DNA of 64,000 bases, taken from contig JBATDG010000072.1 of the NCBI GenBank assembly GCA_049663345.1, positions 107,776 through 171,775 on the forward strand, written 5' to 3'. The first letter of the stretch is position 1. Every line of letters starts with the position of its first letter. The position numbers and the translations under genes were made by a program. A model generated the notes under the pieces. It searched no databases, was not told the DNA's origin, and was given only the letters and a program-made list of their open reading frames with translations. Origin of the DNA: SZUA-365 sp049663345. Lineage in GTDB: Bacteria > Bacteroidota > Ignavibacteria > SZUA-365. Positions 26,854 through 36,300 of the stretch are shown in pieces.

Positions 26854-28401
26854 CTACTCCTGCAGGGCACCAATGCTCTTTCTCCATTGCGCATAAATCG
26901 GCGGGAGAAAAATATCCTTCTGCTGAATGAGCAGCTTTAGCATGTCGACACGCTGGGTTTCAGACAGATTAGCTGCAAAGGCTGCACCGGGGGAGTCGCG
27001 ATCATTCGGAAACCACTCATACAGATAGCCCCGGGCGGCAAAAACGTAGATCGGACGCAGCATTTGCGCCGCCGGAGCTGCGTCGAATTCGCAGGCGATG
27101 CGATCAGGGGGAAGCAGTATGGCGTAGGACGAATCGGGCTTTGCAACAGCAGCTTCCCAATCCACACCGTTGGAACTCTCAACGGATAAAAGCGGCAACT
27201 CCCGAAGCGGAAGAGGCCGGACGGTGGAACAGTCGAGCAGCACGGCATCGATGCGCCAGACATCGGTGAGCGTGGAGAGGCGTACCCGCAGCGGGCGCTG
27301 TAATTGCGCTGGAAGGCGCAGCCGGACCGCTCTCGAAAACGAAACCATGTTTGCTTCCGGCAGCATAGTGCCGACGGTCTCCCAGCCATCTTCTCTCTCA
27401 ACCTCTATTGTGAGACTGCAGTCGCCGAGCCAATTTCGGATGCGCTGCTGCAGCGCCGGGTCGCTTTCGAGTGACTGATAAAACTGCATTGTGGCGTCGC
27501 CGAGCAGGCCGCCGACTGAGCGATATACTTCCGTAATCAGTTCGGTGTTAATTGCCCGCACCACCAGCGTCGCTTCTTCAGTCTGCTGCGGCATTTCAAA
27601 CTTAAGATCGATCGAATCGCGGAAGCCTGAACCGGGCGTGATATTTCTCAGATCGGAAATCCACATGCGTCCTTCGGCGGCTTCGAGCGCGTGACGGACA
27701 TCCCGTCCCGAGGCATCGATCGCGGATAACGGCGGAAGCGGATGCGCGAGCGGCCAAAGATTATTTTCGATGTCCAGGACGGCGGCCGGGACATCCCCGG
27801 CATCAGCTGCGAAAAGCCGAACCGAATTAATCATATGAGTTTCAGGCCGCTCGTTCGCAACGCGCACGACGAGGCGTCCGTCAATCGGGGCAAGTTTGGT
27901 AAGCACGGAGTAGGAAGTGGCCTCCATTACCTTCGATATCGATGTCCCGAACGCTTCAGCTTCGAGATGAAAGTCCGTATTGTCGAAAGCGTAGACGGTC
28001 GGACAGGATCCCCCCTCATGGGGTTGTATGCTGAAGCCATTTTGTGTGGCGAGTGCGATTATGGCAACCGTGGTAATGGCCGCGACCGGCACAACCCAGA
28101 TTGCTTTCGCCTCACTGTCGCGCAAGCGTTCGATGAAGACAATTCGGGAGAAAGGGATGCTTCCCGCGAATTCGGATGCCGCATCATCGATGCGGATGCT
28201 TCCTTTTCCGCTGAGAAGGCTGTCGTTAAAGGTAAAATCAGTGAAGGTGTAGGTTACGGACTCCGTGGTAAGTACCCGGATGGGACCGTTTCCCTGCTGC
28301 GCTGCGAGTTCGCTGTTCCAGGTTGTTTGCATGGATGTCTGGCATCCGCCGGAAAAAATGACGGCGAGAAGCATCAATGTGCTTGCGATGCGTTTGGTCA
28401 T
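26854..28401 (-). CDS. large lipoprotein, family unknown
   Basis: 515 residues. Lipobox FSGGC near residue 20 and GAGGTCCATC upstream of the ATG. A second hydrophobic stretch near residue 105 (IWVVPVAAITTVAIIALATQ) could be a membrane helix. Later segments such as CPTVYAFDNTDFHLEAEAFG and RLVVRVANERPETHMINSVR suggest beta-domains. A C-terminal part mentions no known motif. Nothing I recognise. The next gene (28454) is on the same strand and ends the cluster. Confidence 0.7.
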   Translation of the reverse strand: MTKRIASTLMLLAVIFSGGCQTSMQTTWNSELAAQQGNGPIRVLTTESVTYTFTDFTFNDSLLSGKGSIRIDDAASEFAGSIPFSRIVFIERLRDSEAKAIWVVPVAAITTVAIIALATQNGFSIQPHEGGSCPTVYAFDNTDFHLEAEAFGTSISKVMEATSYSVLTKLAPIDGRLVVRVANERPETHMINSVRLFAADAGDVPAAVLDIENNLWPLAHPLPPLSAIDASGRDVRHALEAAEGRMWISDLRNITPGSGFRDSIDLKFEMPQQTEEATLVVRAINTELITEVYRSVGGLLGDATMQFYQSLESDPALQQRIRNWLGDCSLTIEVEREDGWETVGTMLPEANMVSFSRAVRLRLPAQLQRPLRVRLSTLTDVWRIDAVLLDCSTVRPLPLRELPLLSVESSNGVDWEAAVAKPDSSYAILLPPDRIACEFDAAPAAQMLRPIYVFAARGYLYEWFPNDRDSPGAAFAANLSETQRVDMLKLLIQQKDIFLPPIYAQWRKSIGALQE

Positions 28402-28453
28402 GATGGACCTCGAATTTTAATGTAACGGCTAAGACGAGTTAGAGGGTCAGCTG

Positions 28454-29485
28454 TCAGTCCAGGCTGAGGCGAAGGGAAAAGCTGGGTCCTGCAGGAGCGA
28501 TGGTGTATTCTTTCGATTCGTAGGTCGTACTGATGTCGAGCATCGGTATTCTCGCCACGACATCGAGCAGATCCTCGAATACAACAATGCCGAGAATAGC
28601 CACCGGATAGGTGTACCCGGCCCGTATCTCGACGATATGGTTTGTGAATTGCCAGAATCCATGACCGAGGCCGACTCCGAGTATCGGACGAATGGCACCC
28701 ATTTTTTCAGGACGCCACACACCCAGTACGGAGAAAGAGGCGACGGAAGTAAGGTCGTGCCAGATATTGTGCGTGCGTACGAATCCGCCATCCAGCCCGA
28801 TCATGAGTGAGAGTTCGGGATATTCAGACATGGGAAGTTCAAGATCCAGGGCCAGAAATACGGGTGTGTCGAAGGTTTCTCCAATCAATGGTTCAAGTTC
28901 AGAAACGCGCGGGAGCATAAGCCCCGCAGACACACCCAGGCGCAGTGACGGGAATCGCGGACGGGAAAGTCCTGCGGGGTTGGGTGCAAGTGGAAGTCTT
29001 GTTTTCGACATGGATACCTGAACAGTCTCCTCATACCAATCCTTCCGTACGGCAGACGATTGCCGGAGAGAAGCAGGAAGTGGGGATCCGTCCACGAAAA
29101 GGATGGGTGGTTCATCCGATCCCATGACATACGCCCCCCGCTTCAGCGCCTCCCAGTGCGTAATGCGTTCGGCGATCAGCCGGAGTTTTGAGTACGACAT
29201 CTCCTGCTCAGAATCGACGAAAGTGCTGTCATTTCTCTGAGTTGTGATCGTGAGCCCCAGCCCTTCATTCGCATCAGCATAAAACGATGCCGAGTGAAAA
29301 TCAGGGATTGAGCTGAAGAGACTATACAGCTCTCGTTCTGCACTGTCGATTATGGGCCCGACTTCCGGACTCAAAACCAACATACGTTTCTGCTGCGCGA
29401 TTGCACTCGGTGGAATGCCGCATGCGAGAATAAGGCTGCATGCGGTAAGGATACAGATCACCGATTGGCGAATTGGATTGTTCAT
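28454..29485 (-). CDS. secreted hypothetical protein with beta-barrel-like C-terminal half
   Basis: 343 residues. Signal peptide near the start (ICILTACSLILACGIPPSAIAQ), which also contains a cysteine so a lipoprotein is possible. The first 150 residues look globular (SAERELYSLFSSIPDFHSAS). The rest alternates in barrel fashion (PSLRLGVSAGLMLPR, GVGLGHGFWQFTNHIVEIRA, SFSLRLSLD). GAGGTGACGCA precedes the ATG. No family recognised. Fifty-two bp from the lipoprotein gene at 26854-28401 downstream, probably one transcript. Confidence 0.68.
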   Translation of the reverse strand: MNNPIRQSVICILTACSLILACGIPPSAIAQQKRMLVLSPEVGPIIDSAERELYSLFSSIPDFHSASFYADANEGLGLTITTQRNDSTFVDSEQEMSYSKLRLIAERITHWEALKRGAYVMGSDEPPILFVDGSPLPASLRQSSAVRKDWYEETVQVSMSKTRLPLAPNPAGLSRPRFPSLRLGVSAGLMLPRVSELEPLIGETFDTPVFLALDLELPMSEYPELSLMIGLDGGFVRTHNIWHDLTSVASFSVLGVWRPEKMGAIRPILGVGLGHGFWQFTNHIVEIRAGYTYPVAILGIVVFEDLLDVVARIPMLDISTTYESKEYTIAPAGPSFSLRLSLD

Positions 29486-30082
29486 TGCGTCACCTCGGAT
29501 TATGGGGATGCACGAAAATGAATTATGTAAGGAAGTGTGTTCCCGGGGGAAAACGTGAGACCAGTGGTAAAATCCCTGTTATCAATGTCTCATTTGGGCG
29601 GTGTTCTGTCCCTCAGAATTTCAAACCGCCATGTTGCCGTAGAATATCAGAAACGAATTTGAGAAAGTCAACACGTGGCGGAAATATTTCCTTATATGTG
29701 GTGATAATATTCCCGTCCCGTCTGGCAATGTAAAAGAGCGTCTGCTTGCTTGGGCTCGTCTCGAACTGCGGGATGGAGATGGGAAGCCTCATGCTTCCAG
29801 AAGGAAAATTCCTGAGGAATTCCTTGTTGCTAAGCCGAATGAAGCGACGACTCTTCGTATTTCGGTGTATTCCTGTGCTGCGGTATGCAGAAGTGAAGGC
29901 TCATTTCCAGGAAGAGAAGATGCGCGGGAGATGTTTGGCCTTGGGCGGTGCGTAACTATATTGGCATTGAGGTGTTTTATGAGGAAGATTGTCTTGTTTT
30001 GGGCTGATGCCCGTTTTGCATTGAAGGTATGCGGTTTTTCCGATATTTTCTTTTCTCTTGTTTCCAATGCGAGGTAGAGCTT
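29486..30082. other. intergenic region between divergent clusters
   Basis: About 600 bp separates the minus-strand lipoprotein cluster from the plus-strand DUF1800 run. It should contain promoters for both directions. The only coding-like signal I see is the short minus-strand frame at 29613-29792, listed separately. The other open frames here lack a start site and composition that would support them. Confidence 0.5.
29613..29792 (-). CDS. possible 59-residue small protein or gene remnant
   Basis: An open frame from ATG 29792 to TGA 29613. Its product reads like a real folded fragment: TLFYIARRDGNIITTYKEIF, then PPRVDFLKFVSDILRQHGG. The frame continues open upstream of the ATG for about 35 more codons without another ATG, so it may be the 3' part of a decayed gene. 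There is no good ribosome-binding site. It is read toward the lipoprotein cluster at 29485. Weak call. Confidence 0.3.
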   Translation of the reverse strand: MRLPISIPQFETSPSKQTLFYIARRDGNIITTYKEIFPPRVDFLKFVSDILRQHGGLKF

Positions 30083-31612
30083 ATGCATGCAGCTGTCAAC
30101 GACACGCAGACAACCGGAAGGCGGAAGCTGCCGCCTATGCTATTCGGCTTTGAACGACGGACGCAGACGGGACTCGAGCCCTACGTCCCTGACGGCACGC
30201 AGCCGTGGGATGTCCGCCGTGCGGGTCATCTGCTGCGACGGGCCTGCTTTCTCCCGAAATGGACGGAACTGACAACAGCAATATCCATGCAGCCGGGTGA
30301 GCTTGTGGACGTGCTTATCGACATCGCCACTGAGCCGCAGCCGCCGGGCTCGTGGGTGTCGGAAATTCCACCCGAGCCGACGACAATAGACGAGGAGAAT
30401 GCTTACAAAGGCCAGAATTTGAGCTGGATGAATGGGCTCCGTGCATGGTGGGCAGATTTGATGGTCGAAGGTGGCATGAATATCACGGAGAAGATGACGC
30501 TCTTTCTGCACGGTCACATCACCGGCGAGGGCGGCATCGTAAAAGTACCGCAGTACATGTATCAGCAGAATGCGCTGTTCCGTTCTTATGCGCTCGGGAA
30601 TTTCCGCGACCTGATGAAAGGGGTCAATCACGATCCGGCCATGCTGCGGTATCTGGATGGGGAAATCAATGTCGGTGGAAATCCGAATGAGAATTATGGA
30701 CGCGAGTTGATGGAGCTGTTCACAATGGGTGAGGGCAAGTACACCGAACAGGACATCAAGGAAGCCGCTCGTTGTCTGACCGGCTGGCAGCTCAATGAAT
30801 TCACGGGTTTCGATGCGATATTCAGCCCTCTGCTGCACGACGCGGGGAATAAGACGTTTATGGGACGCACAATAGTCGGCCGATCGTCACTCGACGGACG
30901 ATTTGAAGGGGATGAAGTTGTGGACATCATTTTCGAGGACGATTCCGTAGCGAAATTCATCTGCCGGAAGCTGTATCTGGCCTTTGTGTACAATAATCCG
31001 GCGGCGGTGGACGGCGAAGTGGTCAACGAAATGGCGCAGCTTCTCCGCGACAATGACTATGACATGAAGCCCGTGCTTTCAGCGCTGCTGAGGAGCGCTC
31101 ATTTCTTTGACGATGTGAATATCGGCGCGATGATCAAGAGTCCTGCCGTGCTTGAAGTCGGCATGGCGCGGCAGCTTGCTGCGGATCCGGGCGGCGCGCG
31201 CCTTGTTTCGGACATGAAGGTCCTCGAACAGCATCTGCTCGATCCGCCCAACGTGGCCGGCTGGGAGGGTTACCGCAGCTGGATCAGTACGACTACGTAC
31301 CCTTTCCGAAAATCCTACGCCGAGCGCTTTATCACCGGACTGCAGCCCGGCGGAACGGGACAGACGCCGATGAATGTGGTCGCGTGGGGAAAGCAGTTCC
31401 CAGACTATTATGATGCCGACAAGCTGATCGATCACATTCTTTCATTGCTGCTGCCGAAGCAGGTGTCCGACACCCGCCGCGCCTCGTATTTACAGACCAT
31501 GCTCGGCGGTGCGCCGGTGTACGAATGGAACATCGAGGCGCCGAACGCCGATGTCAATCTGCGCAGCATGCTGGTACGCATTATTTCCGCACCTGATTTT
31601 CAACTGCATTAA
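30083..31612 (+). CDS. DUF1800 family protein
   Basis: 509 residues from ATG 30083, which has GAGGTAGAGC upstream; an earlier ATG at 30029 is less likely. The DUF1800 family is recognised from DVRRAGHLLRRACF at the start, GGNPNENYGRELMELFTMG, YTEQDIKEAARCLTGW, and DPPNVAGWEGYRSWIST near the end. Family members occur next to DUF1501 genes in Bacteroidota, Planctomycetes and others; their biochemical role is unknown. No signal peptide is evident. The DUF1501 gene starts 12 bp later, so one operon. Confidence 0.92.
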   Translation: MHAAVNDTQTTGRRKLPPMLFGFERRTQTGLEPYVPDGTQPWDVRRAGHLLRRACFLPKWTELTTAISMQPGELVDVLIDIATEPQPPGSWVSEIPPEPTTIDEENAYKGQNLSWMNGLRAWWADLMVEGGMNITEKMTLFLHGHITGEGGIVKVPQYMYQQNALFRSYALGNFRDLMKGVNHDPAMLRYLDGEINVGGNPNENYGRELMELFTMGEGKYTEQDIKEAARCLTGWQLNEFTGFDAIFSPLLHDAGNKTFMGRTIVGRSSLDGRFEGDEVVDIIFEDDSVAKFICRKLYLAFVYNNPAAVDGEVVNEMAQLLRDNDYDMKPVLSALLRSAHFFDDVNIGAMIKSPAVLEVGMARQLAADPGGARLVSDMKVLEQHLLDPPNVAGWEGYRSWISTTTYPFRKSYAERFITGLQPGGTGQTPMNVVAWGKQFPDYYDADKLIDHILSLLLPKQVSDTRRASYLQTMLGGAPVYEWNIEAPNADVNLRSMLVRIISAPDFQLH

Positions 31613-31624
31613 AGGGGAGAAATC

Positions 31625-33181
31625 ATGAAACGCCGCGACTTTCTCAAAAGCTCTTTACTCGCATCGGCAGGAGTGGCTTCAGTGCCCCTGGTGTTCGGCG
31701 GAATTCCCGTCCACGCCGGCAGCTATCGCTCGCTGGCAGCGGAGACCTTGGCAGCGAACGACCGCGTACTGGTGGTCATACAGATGTTCGGCGGCAACGA
31801 CGGACTCAACACCTTCGTGCCATTCACCAATCCGAAGTATTATCAGAATCGTCCCACCGTCGGAATTTCTCCCAATGAAGTTCTGAAAATCGCCAATCCC
31901 ACTATGGGCTTTCATCCGTCGATGACCGGAGTACGCGATCTTTTCAATGCCGGCAAGCTTGTGGCAATTCAGGGTGTGGGATATGAGAATTCCAACCGGT
32001 CGCATTTCCGCTCGGAAAATATCTGGTTGACGGGATCGGGTCCTTCGACCGTGCTCGACACCGGATGGCTGGGACGCTACCTCGAATTCAGCAATCCCAC
32101 TTTTCCGCTGGATCTGCCGCCAGACCCGTTCGCCGTGCAGATCGGCGGCACGCTGTCGCTGATGCTGCAGAGCCAGAAAGGAAACATGGGCATCACGCTG
32201 GCGGACCCGGATACGTTTTTCCGTCTCGGACGCAATCAGCTTGACGAAGCCGTGCCGGGCGGGACACCGTATGGCGAGGAGTATCTTTTTGTGCGCGCGA
32301 TCAAGGAACAGAGCGACGTGTATTCGCAGCGCATCAACGATGCGTTCAACGGCGGTACGAATGTCGGTACGTATTCGAATGCCGGACTCGCACAGCAGCT
32401 GCGCCTCGTCGCGCGGCTGATTTCCGGCGGACTGAAATCGAAAATCTACATGGTCTATCTCGGCGGTTTCGACACGCACAGCAATCAGCCCAGCGCGCAT
32501 GCGAATCTGCTCAAGACGCTTTCCGACGCTGCGGAGCAGTTTTCAGCAGATCTGCAGAATCAGGGGCTGTCGAAAGATGTGATCGGTCTTACCATGTCGG
32601 AATTCGGCCGCCGTACGCGAGAAAACGGAAGCATCGGAACCGATCACGGCACGTCAGCCGTGCAATTTCTTTTCGGCGATGCAGTGAATTCAGGAGTGCT
32701 TGGCGCGGATCCGGATTTCGATGTCACCGATTCAAGCGGCGACCTGCTGCATACCTTCGATTACCGCCAGATATATTCCGAACTGCTCGAGCACTGGTTC
32801 GACATACCCGACACAGATGTCACACAACTGCTGGGCGGAAGGTTTACTCCGCTGCCGCTCATCCGCAACGTGACTCGCGTGCAGGGGAATCCTGCCGCCG
32901 TTGATTTCGCGCTCATGCAGAATCATCCGAATCCGGTGACGGTCGCCGGACAGACAACTATTCCCTTCACACTGGGATCGTCTGCTGATGTGGAAATGAC
33001 GCTTTACGATACGCAGGGGCGACTGCTCGCCTCGCTGGCTTCCAGCCGCTATTCCGCAGGAAGGCATTCGCTTTCCTTTAACGCGCAGGGACTGCCGCCG
33101 GGCATCTATTTCTATCAGCTGCGGGTGGGGACGCAGCAGGTTTCACGTAAGCTCGTTGTACAGGGTGGAAAGGGATTGTGA
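31625..33181 (+). CDS. DUF1501 protein with Tat signal and T9SS C-terminal domain
   Basis: 518 residues. The N-terminus MKRRDFLKSSLLASAGVA is a twin-arginine signal. The DUF1501 core (sulfatase/phosphatase-like fold) shows VIQMFGGNDGLNTFVPF, SNRSHFRSENIW, LGGFDTHSNQ, LTMSEFGRRTRENGSIGTDH and GTSAVQFLFGD. From about residue 440 a T9SS type A sorting domain follows: MQNHPNPVTVAGQTTIPFTL, LYDTQGRLLASL, GIYFYQLRVGTQQVSRKLVV. It would be folded in the cytoplasm, exported by Tat, then moved across the outer membrane by T9SS. GGGGAG precedes the ATG. Confidence 0.93.
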   Translation: MKRRDFLKSSLLASAGVASVPLVFGGIPVHAGSYRSLAAETLAANDRVLVVIQMFGGNDGLNTFVPFTNPKYYQNRPTVGISPNEVLKIANPTMGFHPSMTGVRDLFNAGKLVAIQGVGYENSNRSHFRSENIWLTGSGPSTVLDTGWLGRYLEFSNPTFPLDLPPDPFAVQIGGTLSLMLQSQKGNMGITLADPDTFFRLGRNQLDEAVPGGTPYGEEYLFVRAIKEQSDVYSQRINDAFNGGTNVGTYSNAGLAQQLRLVARLISGGLKSKIYMVYLGGFDTHSNQPSAHANLLKTLSDAAEQFSADLQNQGLSKDVIGLTMSEFGRRTRENGSIGTDHGTSAVQFLFGDAVNSGVLGADPDFDVTDSSGDLLHTFDYRQIYSELLEHWFDIPDTDVTQLLGGRFTPLPLIRNVTRVQGNPAAVDFALMQNHPNPVTVAGQTTIPFTLGSSADVEMTLYDTQGRLLASLASSRYSAGRHSLSFNAQGLPPGIYFYQLRVGTQQVSRKLVVQGGKGL

Positions 33182-33205
33182 AAGGGAGGAATTCGGTGAA
33201 AATGA

Positions 33206-33335
33206 ATCAGGTTCCGGGTAGCAACATGGAACACGGGGCATACAGAGTGCACAGGACGAATCAGGTTCCGGATAGCAACATGGGACACGGATTGCATGGA
33301 ATGAAGCAGGTTCCGGATACCAACATGGGACACGG
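33206..33335. repeat. three degenerate tandem copies of a ~30-bp repeat
   Basis: Copies of CAGGTTCCGG-N-TA-N-CAACATGG-N-ACACGG start near 33206, 33260 and 33305. They are followed by GCACACGAAGAGCACGG, similar in style to the ACGAAG repeats at 52525. They lie between the DUF1501 stop (33181) and the likely TTG start of the next gene (33370), and keep the next gene's frame open. Confidence 0.75.
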
Positions 33336-33369
33336 AGCACACGAAGAGCACGGAGCGCACGAAGGGTTT

Positions 33370-36300
33370 TTGAGAAAACCGGCTTTCATTATATTGTTTG
33401 CGTTGGCGCTAGGCTTTCCAGGGATGATGCAGGGGCAGTCGAGCTGCGATGCGGATCGTTCATGTGTGGGGAATGCGCTGCTGTTTCCGGGCGGGGATTT
33501 TGATTACGTGGATGTGTTCAATACTCCCGCGCTCGGGAGCGTAGATTCTACACGCGCGATGACAGTTTCGCTTTGGGCGAATGTCACGCGGCAAGCGGGC
33601 GCGGCGCAGTATATCGGAGGCGTATGGGGTCCGCGCACGGACAGAGACGATCGCTGGATGCTCTACATCGATGACAGCGATTCGCTCACTTTCGAGCTCA
33701 GCAATGCACTTTCGAATTTCGGGAATTTCGACAACACCGTCATCAAAACGCCGATGTCATACGGCAGCTGGGTGCATATCGCTGCTATGTGGGATGGAGC
33801 GACGCAGGAAGCGCGGCTCTATGTCGACGGAAGACTGATGGCGCGAGGCCGCAACGCCGATTATCCGGTTGACGCGCTGCGTCCCACAATCAGCTATCTG
33901 CAGTTCGGCAGCTACAACGGACAGACCAACGATCCTGCGCGCAATAAAACGCTCGTCGGACAGCTGGACGAAATTCGCATCTGGAACCGCATTCTCGCCG
34001 AAGACGAATTGCGCTGCAACCGCTACGCTGCGCTGCAGGGGAGCGAGGCGGGACTGATCCTGTATTTCCGCTGCAATGAAAGCGGCGGAGACATTCTCTG
34101 CGACGCTTCGCGATTCAACGGGAGGGGCAATCGCCGTGGCAGTCTGCAATTCGCCGCGCCGACGCGCAGTGTTCCGCAGTCCGTATTCATTACTCCCCCG
34201 GCGTTCAGTTTTTCGCTCGGCTGCGTTTCCGACACGACGCTCACGGTGACCATTACCGACACGTCGGCTTGCGGACAGCAGGTGCTGCTTTCGCTTGCCG
34301 GCAAAGACGCGGCCGCATTTTCTCTCACGAGCAGCATGCTGACACTGCAGCAGAATCAGTCGGTGATCATTCCGATTCAAACGCACATCCGCATCACCGG
34401 AGCGATCAACGCGCAGCTGGTAGTGCGTCCGCTTAATTCCTGCAATCCGCTGACCATCATTCCCATCGACATCATGAGGGAGACGCAGCTGACTGCATCG
34501 ATGGGACGCGTTAGTTTCGATACGCTGTTCGGCTGCGTCAATCGCACGACTGCCGATACGACGCTGCGGATCTGCAATAATAGCGGGGGTCCGCTGACGG
34601 TGAACGGACTACTCACGCAGAACCCTGTGTTCATCGCAGTTCCGTCGGGGTGGACGCTTCCGCTCACGCTTCAGCCGGGCGAATGCCGCGATGTGCTGCT
34701 GCGCTTTGCACCGACAGATACGGGATCCTTCGCCGACACGCTGCGGCTGCTTTCGACCGATGTGTGTCCGGGCAGCGGACTGATTCCTCTCTCCGCCCGC
34801 AACGTACAGATCGCACGCACTACTCTGACGTCAATCAATTTCGATCAGCCGGGACTCGCCTGCCGGCGTTCGCTCAACCTCGCGGAGGATTTCTTTCTGC
34901 GAAATCTGACCGGCGAGAATTTCGTGGTGGAGGATATAGAATTTACCAACGCCGCTTTCAGCACCCCGACTGCATTTCCGCTCACGGCACGGCCGAATAC
35001 CGCGTACCGAATTTACATCCGCTTCCGTTCTTCAGTCGAGGGATTCTATTCCGACACCGCGAGGGTGCGAATGAACTTCCGCGGCTGCATCGTGTACATC
35101 AACATTCCGGTGTCGGGACGAGTGGTCGACGTCAAGCTCGCCGCGCGCGACAGCATCGTCAATTTCGGGAATGTGATCGTTGGACAGAGCGCGACGCTGC
35201 CGGTAACGCTTGACAACAACGGCAGCGACGGACGGGATATCTTTGTGTATCTCAGCTCCGGCCGCGCTTTCTCATTCGCCGGCGCCAACCGCTTCACCGT
35301 GGCTCCCGGCGGAGCGCAGTCGGTGAACGTAACGTTTCGTCCGCTGAGCGCTGCGTTTTTCCGCGATACGCTCAACTTCCAGGACATCGGCTGCCAGATC
35401 ATCAAGCGGGTGATTCTCGAAGGAAATGGAATCTTTGGTTCTCTGATTTTTGATCCCGGGTATCTGCAGGCGGGTAATGTCGTGAATTGTCTCTGCCGGC
35501 AAGACACAGTCACCGTAACCAACAACACGGGTGCGCCGCTCACGCTGCGCAGCGTGAGCATTACGGGTTCTGTGAAATTCACCTTCCTTGCACCTCTGCC
35601 GACGACAAACGAAGTACTCGCTCCTGCGCAGGAGCGGATGTTCGTTATTCAGTACTGTCCCGCCGGCGCGCCGGATTTCGTAACCGAAACCGCTGACCTG
35701 GTATTTGATACCGACGGTCCGGAAGGCGTTCTCCGCATGCTGCTCAGCGGAACGAACATCGAGCCGAAGCTCATCATCGACGCGATGACCAACTACGGAG
35801 ATGTGGAGGTCGGCACGAGCCAGATCCGCATACTGCGGCTGACGAATCCGAGTCCAACTCCGGTGCGCGTGGACGCCCTTCGACCGCTGCCTCCGGGCTT
35901 CACGGTTCTGAGTGCCGCGCCGCCGATTGGATCCACGCTTCAGTATCGAGACACCATGCTTGTGACTGTGGAATTCGCACCGCCAACAAACACGACTTAT
36001 GGCGGACAGATTCAGGCGACTTCAACGTTCCCCTGCAGCGTGAGTACGACCGGACAGCTCACCGGACGCGGCATCATCGTGCCGCTGTTTGTGCCCTGGT
36101 CTACCATAGTGTTCAGCGAAGCGACTCGCTGCGACAGCGTGCTGCGCGTGATCGGTCTGGTGAATGACGGAAGCGTTCCTATTCGCATCGACTCCATGTG
36201 GATCACAGGACCCGACGCCGCGGCGTTTACCTGGAGCGGACGCAACTTCACCGGACTGCCGCCGCGCGACACTCCCGCGCATTTCGCTGACAGCATTGAT

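Noticed and set aside
29789..30088. Minus-strand frame of 99 codons before DUF1800
   Set aside because: It overlaps the DUF1800 start and its likely promoter, and has no ribosome-binding site.
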